A DNA stretch of 64,000 nt. Origin: Tillus elongatus (taxonomy: Eukaryota; Arthropoda; Insecta; Coleoptera; Cleridae). The notes under the pieces are model-generated. The model saw nothing but the letters and a program-made list of their open reading frames with translations, searched no databases and was not told the DNA's origin. Where the stretch lies: the NCBI GenBank assembly GCA_964006375.1, contig OZ023270.1:51757120-51821119 (forward strand). The letters are read 5' to 3'. Shown here one piece after another: positions 45,528 through 58,297 of the stretch. Position 1 is the first letter of the stretch, and the number at the start of each line of letters is the position of its first letter. Made by a program: the position numbers and the translations under genes.

Positions 45528-46953
45528 TGGGGCGGCCGGGGGATTAATACTACTTTGCCCTAACCTTGGGAATTTCGGGATGACTTCTGGGACACGGCTT
45601 TCCTACCGGATCATGCTCGGACGCCAGCGTTTATAGAGTTGGTCAGGGAGTAAACGTGCTCCCTCTGGATGCTACCCTTCTCCCAAGTCACTGTCAACGG
45701 ATACACTAGCCCAGGGTAGTTTCTAGTGGAGACAGGGTCCTCCTAAGTCAACACAAAGTCCTCCGGGACTTCTGGTTATGGTCTTTATTAAAGAACTGGA
45801 GTCAAATTGTATTTGGGTGGATATTCTGGGAGAATAAATGAAATATCGAGTAAATTAAAATAAAATTCTATTCACTAATTATATACACAAGGGAATAACG
45901 GGGCCCTGTTACCAGGAAGCCTAGCAATTATGAGCGGCCAGAGGCAGATGTGATTATTGGGCTTTAAATTAAGATTACGCGCGGATTGCACGGGGACGTT
46001 AAAGCGGCAACGTTTAAGCGGTGCAGGGTGGTGGCAGGATAGTGATTAATAGCGGGTGTTCCCAGGCGGGCATGCAACTTACAGGGTGCGTCGGACACCA
46101 CATCAAGCTTTGTATGGCACCAGCAAGTATTATCTACGGTCCATCATTCACACGTTCTCACTCGCACGCTCGGGGAACCTTGTTCGGTGCGGAAGAAGAC
46201 CACCCCCGTTCCCGGATTTACGCCCCTCCTGAACGGGGCCGCGGACGGCCCGGGACGCCAGGCGCCGCCTAGCTATTTCAACCCGGACCAGCGCAGTCGC
46301 TGCTCTATCCGAATCTACTCCAGCCAATGCAGCTCCCAACCCCCAGAGGGGACCGTTTCTTCCCTGTCTCCGTTGGCCAGCTGCTCTGGGGGTTGGGAGC
46401 TGCATTGGCTGGAGTAGATTCGGATAGAGCAGCGACTGGCAGGGTTCCCAGTGTTATTGCAGGGCGTTCCACATTTCGACCACAGGTAATAGAATCAGGC
46501 TTTCACCTACCTGAGGGTATTCTCCGGTGGCGATGTTCACTAGGCAACCGCTGCGGCGGTGGCCCCGCGAATCGGCGGTCTCACTCAGCTTACTGGTCTT
46601 CTCTTAAACCTCACGGACTTTACAATTTCACTTCCTTGCGACGGACACACTAGCTTGTTCGCGGTCACTATCCAACTACCCACTCTCCGTCGGCGTTCCG
46701 TCCAGTCACACTTCTTTTCCCCAATCGCCGCCGCCTAATTGTCCCCTCTACTAATTATTCCGTTTGACATGCCGGATTTCTTATTTTCCTCCACGGATTA
46801 TGTTGGAAAATATTCCAACCTTCGCAAATCTTTCGTATATTACTCCACGGAAAATATTGTAAAACATTCCAACCTTTATGGTGTGACATAATGCAGTGGT
46901 TATGATGGTAAATTAGGCCGGGTAATCTATCCAGGATTAGTCACTTCGTGACA
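45528..46953. mobile_element. Solo LTR with 4-bp target duplication
   Basis: A 1426-bp, markedly GC-richer island begins TGGGGCGGCCGGG and ends CACTTCGTGACA, giving the TG...CA ends of an LTR. It is flanked by GTAA at 45524-45527 and 46954-46957. A 4-bp duplication fits Ty3/Gypsy or similar integrases. There is no internal coding region, so recombination between two LTRs is the simplest origin. Orientation is unresolved because both strands read TG...CA. The 46.0-46.65 kb open frames on both strands come from base composition and a hairpin, not from genes. Confidence 0.66.
46294..46438. repeat. Perfect 55-bp inverted repeat with 35-bp spacer
   Basis: 46294-46348 and 46384-46438 are exact reverse complements over 55 bases, beginning CAGTCGCTGCTCTATCCG and ending in its complement. 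Similarity stops sharply on both sides of each arm. Confidence 0.95.
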
Positions 46954-46957
46954 GTAA

Positions 46958-48369
46958 ATTTTTCACTATTAGCGCAGAGCTCTAACGATTCTCAAAAAAT
47001 ACACAAACATTTAAATCTAAAATTCAAAAATAACTCGGTATGTACCTTTTTTTTATTATTATTAATTTCTCTGAAAAGTTGTAACTTCATTATCTAAATT
47101 TCAATGTTCATTTATGGAAAAATCCTGTTTTCACCTAAAAAGGCCCGGTATACCCAATTAAAAAAATAGCTAGTGGAAGGGAAAAGCACTTTTAATGAAC
47201 ACCCGCAGAAGTTCACATAAATGAAAAACTGACTACCAACCACCCACACCCCGACCAACCACTTTACCCCTTGGAAATAACCACAAGGTAAAAATAGTAT
47301 GAGCGTGCATGTATAATGTGTTAAGTTTTATCTATTAGCAGTCAGTTTATTTAAAACTGACTTGGGATAAATAGCCAAAATAAATAATAAACAGTGTCTG
47401 TTACTCACCTATGTCACATGCCCACGGCAACTTTTATTTAATGTCTAGTGACACAGGCATGCTGCGCTGAACTTTTTTTTCATAGCTAGTGCCACATGCT
47501 CACTGCACAGAACATTTATTTCATATATAATCTTATGGGCACAGCACAGTTGCAACAGCTACTGTGCCTAATTTATACAATAGCTACTTACTCTTTAGTC
47601 ACTATAAATTTTGAACTGTTTTTAGAATTTTCATGGTGTTTATTTTCAACACACTTTTACACTATACACACTAATGTTTGTTTTAATAGTTTTCCTCAGA
47701 GTTGTTATTAAGAGATTACATACAAAACATATGAGTGTGTGAAGATTCGAAATTTTTAACTGAACCGGTGTTATTAAGAGATTACCTACAAAAGATATGT
47801 ATGAAGGTTCGGGTGGAAAAATTGCATGCTTGATGATGTTCAATCCAAAACACTTCGTAGTTAGTTGCTCAAAGATAGTTGGAAATTGAACAATCTAGTC
47901 ATTTAGTGTGTGAGAAGTAGCAAAGTTTTAACTCTCTAGTGGCACATTAAATTTTGGTATCAGCTCCGTTGAGTTAGTAGCGTACTTTCACTAATGTATT
48001 TTTGAAGATATTGGGATTTGACAGCCATTTATTTTTAATTACAACATGATTAGATGACAATAATCGAAAGAGATTGGTAAATCAGGACAGTTAATTTTTA
48101 TGTGATTATATGCCACGCTCACTTTTGTAACATCCCTTATTTTATCTGACTACTAAAACTGCCTAGCTAAACCCAAACAACAAAAAACATTTGTACCTTA
48201 AGTAAGTAAGCACTATTATCGATGTTTTTAATATATCTTTTTGCATTTTTGATTGAAAGTTAACCTATCTTCACAACTCACAATGGCACTGGAGAGCATT
48301 TTCACCCAACCAACCTGCAAATTTTGTGTAACCTTTACATTTGTAAAAAGAATAGGGATTTACAAACGT

Positions 48370-48370
<1 letters not shown>
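46958..48370. other. Sequence without recognised genes
   Basis: Weak internal repeats only. GTTATTAAGAGATTAC occurs twice about 67 bp apart (47703 and 47770), and there are three loose units around CACATGC...CAC near 47410-47530. No transposon or exon was recognised. Confidence 0.45.
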
Positions 48371-48850
<480 letters not shown>

Positions 48851-49760
48851 TATATACACATACGTACGTGCACACATGCATACTCATGTGCACACATAAA
48901 GTGTGCTCTGGTTAGAACATTCTCTAGTCGTCAACGATTCAGTATGTTGTAACCAGTGAAAACCGATTTATAAAGCAACTGTCCATAAGTTACACAGATT
49001 ACATATCATATATGATGGACATGAACAGATCAAATTTAGTGGAAGCACTTACCTTATTCCAGTGTTTCTTAAGCCGCTTGGTCAGTGGTATTTTCTAATC
49101 AAAATGTTCTACAATACAGATATTGCATTAGCACATGCTTAAGCATGTGCTAATTAAGCTAATGCTAGGGTTTTCTTCATCACAGATATCATTTAAAGTT
49201 TATCTAATGTGTGATGTCTAAAACATTTTTTAGTAATAAATGCAGTAAGCTGCCCTTCGGGTTGTGCAAGCCGTTTGTGCTACACGAGTTTCTACTAAAA
49301 GCAAAATGTTTCTATTTTTGTGCTGTAATTGTTGATTTCGATACCAAAGTTTGTCTTTAAATCCAGTGGATGTCATCCATGAATGTTTGTTAGCTTTGTA
49401 CTTTAAAGGCAGGCCTTTCACATTCGCATTTTGAGTTTTTTGTTGTCAAAAATATATGTGCATATGAAAACTGTGTATCACAGTTTCGTCTGTTTGTGGC
49501 ACACAGATTTTCATTTTTAGACCTTTTAACCTTCTAAGTGAGGTAATGAACCAGGCATCCAGATTCCATCAGTTTTTTAGAAAATGCTTAAGCCATAGGA
49601 GATACGAAAATACTGTTCCTCTGTAGGGATGCATTTTAGAATATAAATAAATTTGTTTAAATAACCATATTTTTGCTTCTGGACTCTGGTAGGGTGCTAT
49701 CCCAACCTTTTAGGAATATCACTAAGTGAATATTGAAACAGGTGACGAGCACTGATAAGA
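48851..49760. other. Sequence without recognised genes
   Basis: It contains only a perfect 28-bp palindrome at 49127-49154 (ATTAGCACATGCTT and its complement). Nothing else was recognised. Confidence 0.5.
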
Positions 49761-49761
49761 A

Positions 49762-49929
49762 CACTTGAAGAACCCAAATCAACACATCTTTCAAAGACCT
49801 GACGATCGTTTCACTAACAAAGTTAGCGTCATCAGAGGATGAAAAATTCCTCTGATGACGCTAATTTTGTGCTTGAAACGATCGTCAGGTCTTTGAAAGA
49901 TGTGTTTTGGTGATTTGGGCTATCAAGTG
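49762..49929. repeat. Palindrome with hammerhead-like motifs on both arms
   Basis: Arms of about 76-83 bp (49762-49837 and 49847-49929) are imperfect reverse complements, joined by a short A-rich spacer. Each arm, read outward from the centre, has CCTCTGATGACGCTAA, a GAAACGATCG block, GTCAGGTC and CTTTGAAAGATGTG. The CUGAUGA and GAAA boxes, a CGATCG stem III and a GUC site resemble a hammerhead, but one extra base lies between the CUGAUGA and stem II. Confidence 0.75.
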
Positions 49930-51036
49930 TATTTATCCTTCAACTATATATACATGCTGTGATAATGAATATTTGCTTTGCTCTTATGAAACTTGATTAT
50001 TACAAATAAGTTTTTCCTTAATGGGTATTGCTGCTGGTTTCCCTTGATCGAAAGAGCAGAGGTTGTAAATTATTCACAAGAGGGCTTTTGTGAATAATTT
50101 GTAACCGTAGGTAAGCATCACGTGATGCAAATAGGAATAACTAAACAGACACTGGGCTACCTTTTATATATCTAATCTGCTAAACCTCATTATTAGGTTC
50201 GAGCATTAGTGCATTTACTGGCAACTTAAAGTTAGCACGAAATATTGTGTGTCTTGATGTATTAGGTTTGGCGCATGCTCCAAATGTTTTAAGTATATGG
50301 TGGTAGCTATATTTTAATTTTAGCATTTAAACATCAAGAGTTATATTAGATAAGCATGTGACAAGTATATTGGCTTCACATGTTAACTTTAACAAGACCG
50401 CTTCTAAATAAATATCTGGCAATATCATAAAGCAAGGCAGACTACATGCTAACATCTCAAGCAATGACTGTATTTTTTCAGTAAGAGGTGACTACAAGAA
50501 ATCGCTAATAAAGTCATTGCATTTTGGTAGTATACATATTATGTAAGTTATACCATCGTTCTTATATTAATTTATTTTGAAAAATAAAACTAAAGCTTTA
50601 AATTTAAGGAAAAATAGAATTACTAATTTCAATTATTATTTATTACTTTCCTTTTTTATGTTTTCATAAAGTTTCAAGTAATTTTTCAATTATGTTTGCA
50701 ATATACACCAAACATAATATTATTATTGTTATAGATAGATAATAACAAATTAAGGTGTTAAAAAATAGACGGTATTAGTTTGGTCGATATCACGGAATTT
50801 TTCACACGAGATTTTGGTATCCCTGTTGGATATGCTAAGACACACTTTATAATTTATATATTGAAATGTTATTTTAAAACATTGAGTTACAAAAAATAAA
50901 TATTTATAAAAACTGAAAAGTGTTTTACTCCTATGAAAATCTAAGCAGCCACATTGTTTCAAGAAGATTTCTTTAGCATAGATTTGTTCAGAGGTAATTA
51001 TTTTCTATGGTAGTGAAGAGTGTATTTTATATTTTT

Positions 51037-51040
<4 letters not shown>
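49930..51040. other. Sequence without recognised genes
   Basis: The only structure seen is a 47-bp foldback at 50061-50106 with 19-bp arms (two mismatches) and a short spacer. Confidence 0.5.
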
Positions 51041-51133
<93 letters not shown>

Positions 51134-51145
51134 GTGTGTGTGTGT
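51041..51145. repeat. (TA)n and (TG)n microsatellite
   Basis: About 90 bp of TA followed by about 15 bp of TG. Confidence 0.95.
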
Positions 51146-53008
51146 AGAGAAAATGTAACAAGATAATGACTGTCATTGGTGTAAAATGTGATTACAAATA
51201 GGCGTTTACAACTATCAATATCTAAAGTTTGATTACAAAACGATTGCAAGGACAAAGTGTAGGTATTTCAAAAGAACGTTTATAAACAACAAAAAAACAG
51301 GTTCTTTAATAGTATAGGTAAAGAAAAATATGCTTGATCTTGTTTCATTTATGTAGTAAGTTGTATCTAGTTTAGCCAAAAGGAAATTTACTGGATGAGA
51401 AAAAGATTCACTAAATTAAAGCCAAAGTAACAGTCTAAGATCAAATGACAACAAAGGTTTTGAAATCAATTATACATTAAATGGTTAGGAAATTACAAAT
51501 AACAGAAGCTTAAACTTACTGCTTAATGACGACGCATTTGACTAATATCTAACTAGTTACATAATTCTTTAAATAATCTTTATCAGGAAGTAACTTTTTC
51601 TTAAGCTATGTTGTAAATTCGCAATATCGTTGGACAATAACTTAAAAAAACAAGCAAACAACAATTGCAGGAGACACATTAAATGTGACTAATTTTATTG
51701 GTTGAAAATTAAAAACATCCGTTAAAACCAGACACTTCTTGTTAAACACCTAAGGCATCAAGATTAAGGTCTGGGTATTAAAAGATAATATATTAGTGAT
51801 AAAAGTTATAAAACAAACCAAGTGAACCTAGAAAGGTAAAGTTTTATAATTACCAGATAATACCTGCAGTAATTTTTTTAATCCTAAAGAACAAATTGTA
51901 AACTATGAAAACAGTGAAAAAAGTAACCGACGCCAGTGAAGCAAACGTAGTGAATCGTGTAAAACCATCAATTTCAGTGATATTCCAGAAAAATTTGGCT
52001 AATTAGCCACATAAACAGACAAGAAGGAAGACGAAATATCGGCCAAGGACCAGTTATTATTATCGATGAAACAGATTTTGATGTGAAAACACACAGTCAA
52101 GGTGAATGCCATGAGAGGGAGCAGCAGTCAACCTTGGTAAATACTAACATCCATTTTTATCAATATTGTGTCCATGGCAACGCATTAACTCAAAAAGTGC
52201 GGTCGCGTTAGGAACGTATATCAAACAAAATCTGTAGAAAATTTCAAACGAGATAGGTTAAAATTTAAATTGCATCATTGTTTCAAGCTAGTATATGCAT
52301 ATAAAAAATAAAATAAAATTATAAAGGGACAGCAAAGGATCCATAGTAGATATTTAGTATAAAATATGTATGTAAATTTAAAACATTTCTAATTCACAAA
52401 GTAAATGTTCCTAATTTGATAAAATAAACAAGGCTTGTTTCATTGACTAAATAAGTAGTTGGGGTTAACTAAATTCAAGCAAAGGAATCTGTAGAGGGAA
52501 GTTAAATAAAAATCAAATAATCTTTTAAATAACAGAGGGGTTGCTAAATTTTAAATATAAAGGAAATAAGCAGTCTTTATACATAATCTAAATATAATTG
52601 TACCAGTGGAATTTGTGTCAAGAGTTTTGAATCCTGATAAGTTAAAACCCTTTGGACAGTTCATAACTATGGCAAAAGAAAGACTAATAACAGGTAAATA
52701 TTTTATTTGTGGTAAGATAAACAAATTTTGCATTCGTAAATTTTTTTAGGGAAATCTTCATCGACTTAGTAATAAAATTGGTAATTTAAAATATTTGAAT
52801 ATAAAATTGAACACGGGAAACCATATACCTATTCTTGCATATATATAATACAATATGTACTGAATATCATAAATTTAAACACTATTTTAAAATAAAACAG
52901 GTGCCCAAACAAATATACATAAAATTACCATAAATACACCTTATAACAACTACAAAAAAAATTAAACCTAAAACCTACATACGCATATACACCCACACTC
53001 GAGTACTA

Positions 53009-53010
<2 letters not shown>
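51146..53010. other. Sequence without recognised genes
   Basis: AT-rich DNA. I found no conserved coding, RNA or transposon motif. Confidence 0.5.

Positions 53011-53012
<2 letters not shown>

Positions 53013-53091
<79 letters not shown>
53013..53091. repeat. (TA)n microsatellite
   Basis: About 78 bp of uninterrupted TA. Confidence 0.96.
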
Positions 53092-53093
<2 letters not shown>

Positions 53094-54455
53094 TGTGGGA
53101 TAGCAGTCAGTTACAAAATAAAAACTCTTTATTAATTGCCGGGCTTTGGGAATAATTTATTCCATTATCAATGCTACATGGAATGAAAAAATTACAATTT
53201 ACATAGGAAAAATACAAAGGTTTAAAATACTTACATATAACGCGAGTTTTACTTGAACTAATTATTAAATAACAAACATGACAAAAACCTTTTTGAAAAT
53301 TTGACTGAAGTCAGCAAAAACAACTACATCGCTTCAGTCATGCTGAGACTTTCAGTCAGTTGTAAAGCAGGATATACAGAACTGTTTCGTCCCTATAGGA
53401 CCTCTTAATATGCCATACCTGCGCTTCATCAAGTCTACCTTAAGGCAGGCATTGGCATAATACGCAATGGAGAATAGCGCACCATCTCTGGTGTTGTGGC
53501 GGTTCTGGGTTTCCACATACACACAGTGCATCAAGAAGGAAGCTGTGAGAAGAAAACTAGTGAGCGAAAATAACTACTACTCTGGCTGATACCACGACAC
53601 ACATTAATAATAATAATAGCACCACAGTAGATAAACGTCGAATTACATCACTCGCCAGCCACCATCACTTCACTGCCATGCTAAGACTAATGAGCGTATC
53701 TGACATTTTACTGAAATTGAGTTCTCGTGATGATCAAAGAGCCAAGCATGTGCTTAGTCTTATTACTAAAGTAGAATAGCGTACCTACACTAAAATACTA
53801 CAAAAATCGCTTATAACTTTTTGGGTATCTGCAATGTATATGCCTTTTACAAGGGCAAATGGTCGTATCTAAAAAACACTAAGTGAAAAGTCATATATGC
53901 ATTTATACTAGTACATACGACCTTTTTCCTTAGCAAATGAATCCTTACACACAGATACGACTTTTTACTTTAGTAAATGATGTGACAAGTTCGAACGTTC
54001 AACACCGGCGACGCCTACAACAGTTTACACATGCCATGCACATCATCTTAAAGGATTGAATCTAACCTAAAATATTACAGTGATATTCAAACGTGGTTGT
54101 AACTGTCTTTTTTAGTGTGTGGTTGTAACTGTATTCTTTTTTAGTGTGAACTCTGTTAAAATATCTACCATTTACATGTAAGTATGGCAGTAAATTATTA
54201 GAAGCTTTTCTTATTAAAATATAACATAAATTAATTAATTAGGTTAAACAAAATAAATCGTCACAATGGAAATATTTGTCCTTGAAAAGCAAACATTGTG
54301 AAAAACTTGCACAATATAATACAATACTTTCAGCAATAATTACTAAATTAATTAAAATAGTCGTGTTTCTTGTGTGTGTGCTTTTTTTGGAGAAACTAGT
54401 ACTGTTAGTGATGTCACATATTTTGTTGTAGACTTTATCTGGCGCCTTATTCAAA
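53092..54455. other. Sequence without recognised genes
   Basis: There is one weak hammerhead-like segment near 53138-53175 and small GACTGAAG/CTTCAGTC repeats near 53300-53340. The remainder is unassigned. Confidence 0.45.
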
Positions 54456-55395
54456 ATGAGTGAGCAGAATTCTCGGGCAAAACGTATCTTGACTCTCGCT
54501 TTAAATAAATGCCAAGCAGAGAAAATATCACTATTGCGATCAGTTTGTTCAGAGAAAAAGCGAGATAAAAGTGATCCCGACCCGGATTATAACTTTCCTA
54601 CCTCAGATTAAGTCTTTAGTAGTAGTGAATTGAACAGTAGTTTTGTGTATCTAAGTGAGCAAGCACACTCAATAAAGATTGAAACAATTATGTTGAAAAA
54701 TCTGAATCTACAGAGGTGGCTACATTTATGTTAGATTTCTGTTGGATTATGTGATAAATAATTTTACAAAACATGGTGAAAAAAGAAAGAGAGTGAAACA
54801 CGTGATATCGCTTGCGGAACGGACGAGAATAAGAATTTAGTGAAGAGGCATGGTCCCAAACTACCATGTGATAAAGACTGATTGAAAAAAATGTTCAAGC
54901 AAAATTCCTGCTGAAAGGAGATTACAAATAAACCAAGAGTTTTGGAAACTTACACCAAAAGAACAAAAAAAATATATTTTTAAATAATGCAAAAAATACC
55001 TGTCAAAAGACGAAATACTATTACAGGTTCTAATTCATGCAGAACCTTTACAATCAAATATAATTTCAGAGATTTTAATGGCATAGATCAAGAAGTTTGC
55101 AAAACATTGTTTATGACTACGTTGGACTACAATACAAAATGTGACGAATACGTACTGTTCTGAAAAATTCGAGCAAGACTTCTTTACAGGCTACTCCAGA
55201 TCATCGAGATCAACACAGCCCTACAAATAAGACCGATAATACTATCATTAAAAACCATATTAACTCTTTTCAGCCCTGCATTTCACATTACCGTAGGGAA
55301 CATGCTCCCAATCGAAGATATTTACCTTAACGTGCAAATGATGTATAACAATTTCAGGGTTCAAAACAAATCATTTAAATGCTCATATGAATTAT
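54456..55395 (+). pseudogene. Decayed coding remnant of an uncharacterised multi-copy insect family
   Basis: An ATG at 54456 opens MSEQNSRAKRILTLALNKCQ and DPDPDYNFPTSD, then a stop. Later pieces in shifting frames read CRTFTIKYNFRDFNGID with EVCKTLFMTTLDYN, and TSLQATPDHRDQHSPTNKTD, then CISHYRREHAPNRRYLP. I associate this order (FNGID, VCKTFFL-TTL, HSPTNKT, SHYRREHAPNRRYLP) with an unnamed gene family present in many copies in insects, probably transposon-associated. That association is from memory of the pattern and no function is known to me. At least five stops or frameshifts are present. It ends at CSYELY, where a TACAGGGTGTTTC insert begins. Confidence 0.5.
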
Positions 55396-56320
55396 ACAGG
55401 GTGTTTCAAAAATGATGGTCTATGTTACAGGTGCACATTTAGCACCAAAAAAATAAGACAATTTTTTCATATAAACATGGGTCCGCAAATGCTTACTTTT
55501 TTAAATACAGCGTGTTAAAGTTATTTGTTTTTGTCAGTTTTTCACGAATAAGTCCTAGTCAAATTAAAATTTTGACGAGAAAATTGGCATGTGGGGGTTT
55601 TCGCAGGCATAAATTTAAATGTTATTGTTAATAACACTGCTGGAAGAGGGCGCCACCTGTAAGACATGGCTTGCATTCAATTGGCTATAATTTTTTGACA
55701 CCCAGTAATATCGACCTATCATATAGCTACATTGCAGCCCTTATCAATTGTAAGCAAAAAATGTATACTTGATTTAAATCTCTCAGGCACACAATTTTCG
55801 AGATATTTCAGGCATTGAGCAGAATTAAAAGCTATCTGCTTCCACTTAAGAACGAGGTGGTATTATCTTTCATCTGGCATGGCTACTGAGAACACATGAA
55901 TTCGACTTCATTCGTTAAAAATTAAATAACGACTAGACAAGGTGGTAATATATTTGATTTGAAATCGATTCAGCATTTGCTTTCATTTATAAAGTTCTCT
56001 TACCAAACTGGGCCAGACACTGCTATATAAGGACTCGACATACACTATCTAGTGTCAGAGGTTGCTGTGTAGCATTAACGCTCCACTACAAATACTAAAA
56101 TAATGGTACTGGAAGAATTACGAATAAGACAAAACTTACAAAAATATATGAGGAATTCTAAAAGTTTTATTATTTCTAATGTTATAATAAGAAAACAGCA
56201 TATATTTGTAAAAATACAAAAATTGAACTACTTTGCTAATTCTTCAAACTTCTTTTCGAGTTCTTCAGGGATTATAAGTTCTTTCAAATTTTCACTGTCT
56301 ATTTCGTCCTCTGTTCTGTA
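55396..56320. other. Possible MITE end and unassigned sequence
   Basis: A TACAGGGTGTTTCAAAAAT start at 55395-55413 resembles the terminus of several insect MITEs and follows TA. I could not find the matching inverted end, so no element is called. The rest to 56320 is unassigned. Confidence 0.35.
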
Positions 56321-56324
56321 AAAA

Positions 56325-56605
56325 AATTAAACCAAAAATTTAGAAAGAACTGCAATGGGTTCACTTTGATAAATACTATTATTTATAATTAAAAAAGTGA
56401 TTTAATTAGAATGTGATGGATATTATTAAACTCTAAACTAAATCAATGCATACCAAAACTAAAATTAAAACCTAAAATTTAGAAAAAACTGCAATGGATT
56501 CACTTTGATAACGACTATTCTTTACAATTAAAATAGTGATCTTAATTAAAAGACAATGGATATTATTAAACTCTAAAATCAATGCATATAAAAACTATCT
56601 GGAGA
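56325..56605. repeat. Imperfect tandem duplication, unit about 139 bp
   Basis: Two units share AACTGCAATGG, TTCACTTTGATAA, GGATATTATTAAACTCTAAA and CAATGCATA segments in order, with an offset of about 139 bp. They differ at scattered sites. Confidence 0.8.
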
Positions 56606-57590
56606 GTAAAATGTTTCTGCAATTCACCCTTATAACAAATCATATTTCTGTATATACCCTGTCCAAAATCTGAACATTTTCATTATCAATTCCGTTCTTT
56701 TATTTAAAAGTTAAAATTAGTAAAACATATTTACAGATATTGTGAACATGGCTAGTTACACAAAAATTTGCCATTAACTCCTCTATTTTAAATACAAAGA
56801 CATATTTTGTATTGGATTTTGAATTATACCTAATTTGAAAACCATTTGTGTATGGCTTTCATAAAAAAAGTTTTCATTTCAGTTATAAAACTGAAATTAA
56901 CCGTTTACAATACTTATTTCAAAATTAAAAAAAAAAGATTATCCTGAACCCTGTTTTCAAATTTAGATATCTCCATATTTCTAGAAATGTACTGATTTAG
57001 ACTTTAAAAAAATATAATTTTTTTTTTACTTAGAATAAAACTTACAGTAAGTTGCCAGTTAAGCATTACAGGTTAGTAAATATGTAAGATATTTGATAGT
57101 ATTAAGTTGTATAATAGTTGGCATGGCAAAATGGATAGTAATTGGCCATCAGTTGGATAAGGATGATTGGTAGGCTTACACTTTAATTTTAGCAAAAAAA
57201 AACACTAAGAATGCAGGTATTAGGTAAGATAACATACCTTCTAAGTTATTAAAAGCGAATAAAAAATTGAATACTTCCAAAAAATAAAGTAATTAAAAGT
57301 TACAGACATTCTTATCTGCTTGTTATGTTGCATGAATGATATATTATATTTTAAAATATGCAGTAGTAGGTATCGAATCTTACGAAAACGTCTCTTTTTT
57401 AATGAAATAAGGCATCAAATTTGGTTACCATATAGTTTGGTTACTATATAGTAGAAACAATCTGCCACATTTCATCAAAATAACTATATTGTTTGTGTAC
57501 GGTTCAGATTGGGTTAAATTTAACGCCGCGAAATACTACAGGGTCGGACTCGGGGAGATTGAGCCTGGGGATCAAATAATATTAGAACAC
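56606..57590. other. AT-rich sequence without recognised features
   Basis: No recognised gene, RNA or transposon. Confidence 0.5.
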
Positions 57591-57810
57591 AACAGTTTGA
57601 AAAACTTACAAAAAATTTCCGAAAATAAACTTAAAATGTTCACAAAAAAACTTGTTCGATTTTCCTAGCCAACGAACCTCTTTAACCTATTTACCCAACT
57701 GCCAAGATATATATGTTTATGAAAACCCACACATACATGTATGTATCACACCGATAACTCAAAAAATAATAGGCCGATTTTGATGAAATCTGTCAGGTAC
57801 CTAGAAAGTA
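57590..57810 (+). repeat. Partial copy of dispersed repeat family R, without TA expansion
   Basis: It shares TTTTCCTAGCCAACGAACCT (variant of the GTTCGTTAGCC block in the other orientation) and the CACACCGATAACTCAAAAAA start. Here an ACATACATGTATGT stretch stands where the copies at 61430 and 62900 have long (TA)n. Confidence 0.55.
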
Positions 57811-58297
57811 CCTTGAGGGTTTGTAGGTTCCATAGATCCGATACCAATATTAAGTACCTATCTAATTTGCCTGTTACACATTACCATATACTAATCTGTT
57901 ATGCTCCGCCCTTCCTCAAACATTGACTAATTGGCGTAGCTACTGTACAGATTTCTTATTTAGCGTAAACTCATTATTAGTTTATCGTTATAAACTTTAT
58001 CTAAACAGTGACTCCTATGATTATTCAATAATTAAATACAATATGCTAACAATGAATGTTGTCTTTTCAACAACACTAATAAATTAAATGTGAAAACGAA
58101 AATGTGAAAATTCTCAAATTAAAGAGAATGTACCCATACCTACTTCAAAAGATATATATTTTTTGTCTCGATTACAAGTTGTTCAAAAAGTATTCTGTGC
58201 AAATAAACGGTCATCCTGAGGTTTAAACTAATGCATATTTTTAAATTATTTTTCACATTGTTTATTTTTGCTAAAAACCTGGATATAAATGTAACTA

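Noticed and set aside
46021..46653. Several overlapping open frames on both strands
   Set aside because: They come from the GC-rich solo LTR and its hairpin; no family resemblance or splice context.
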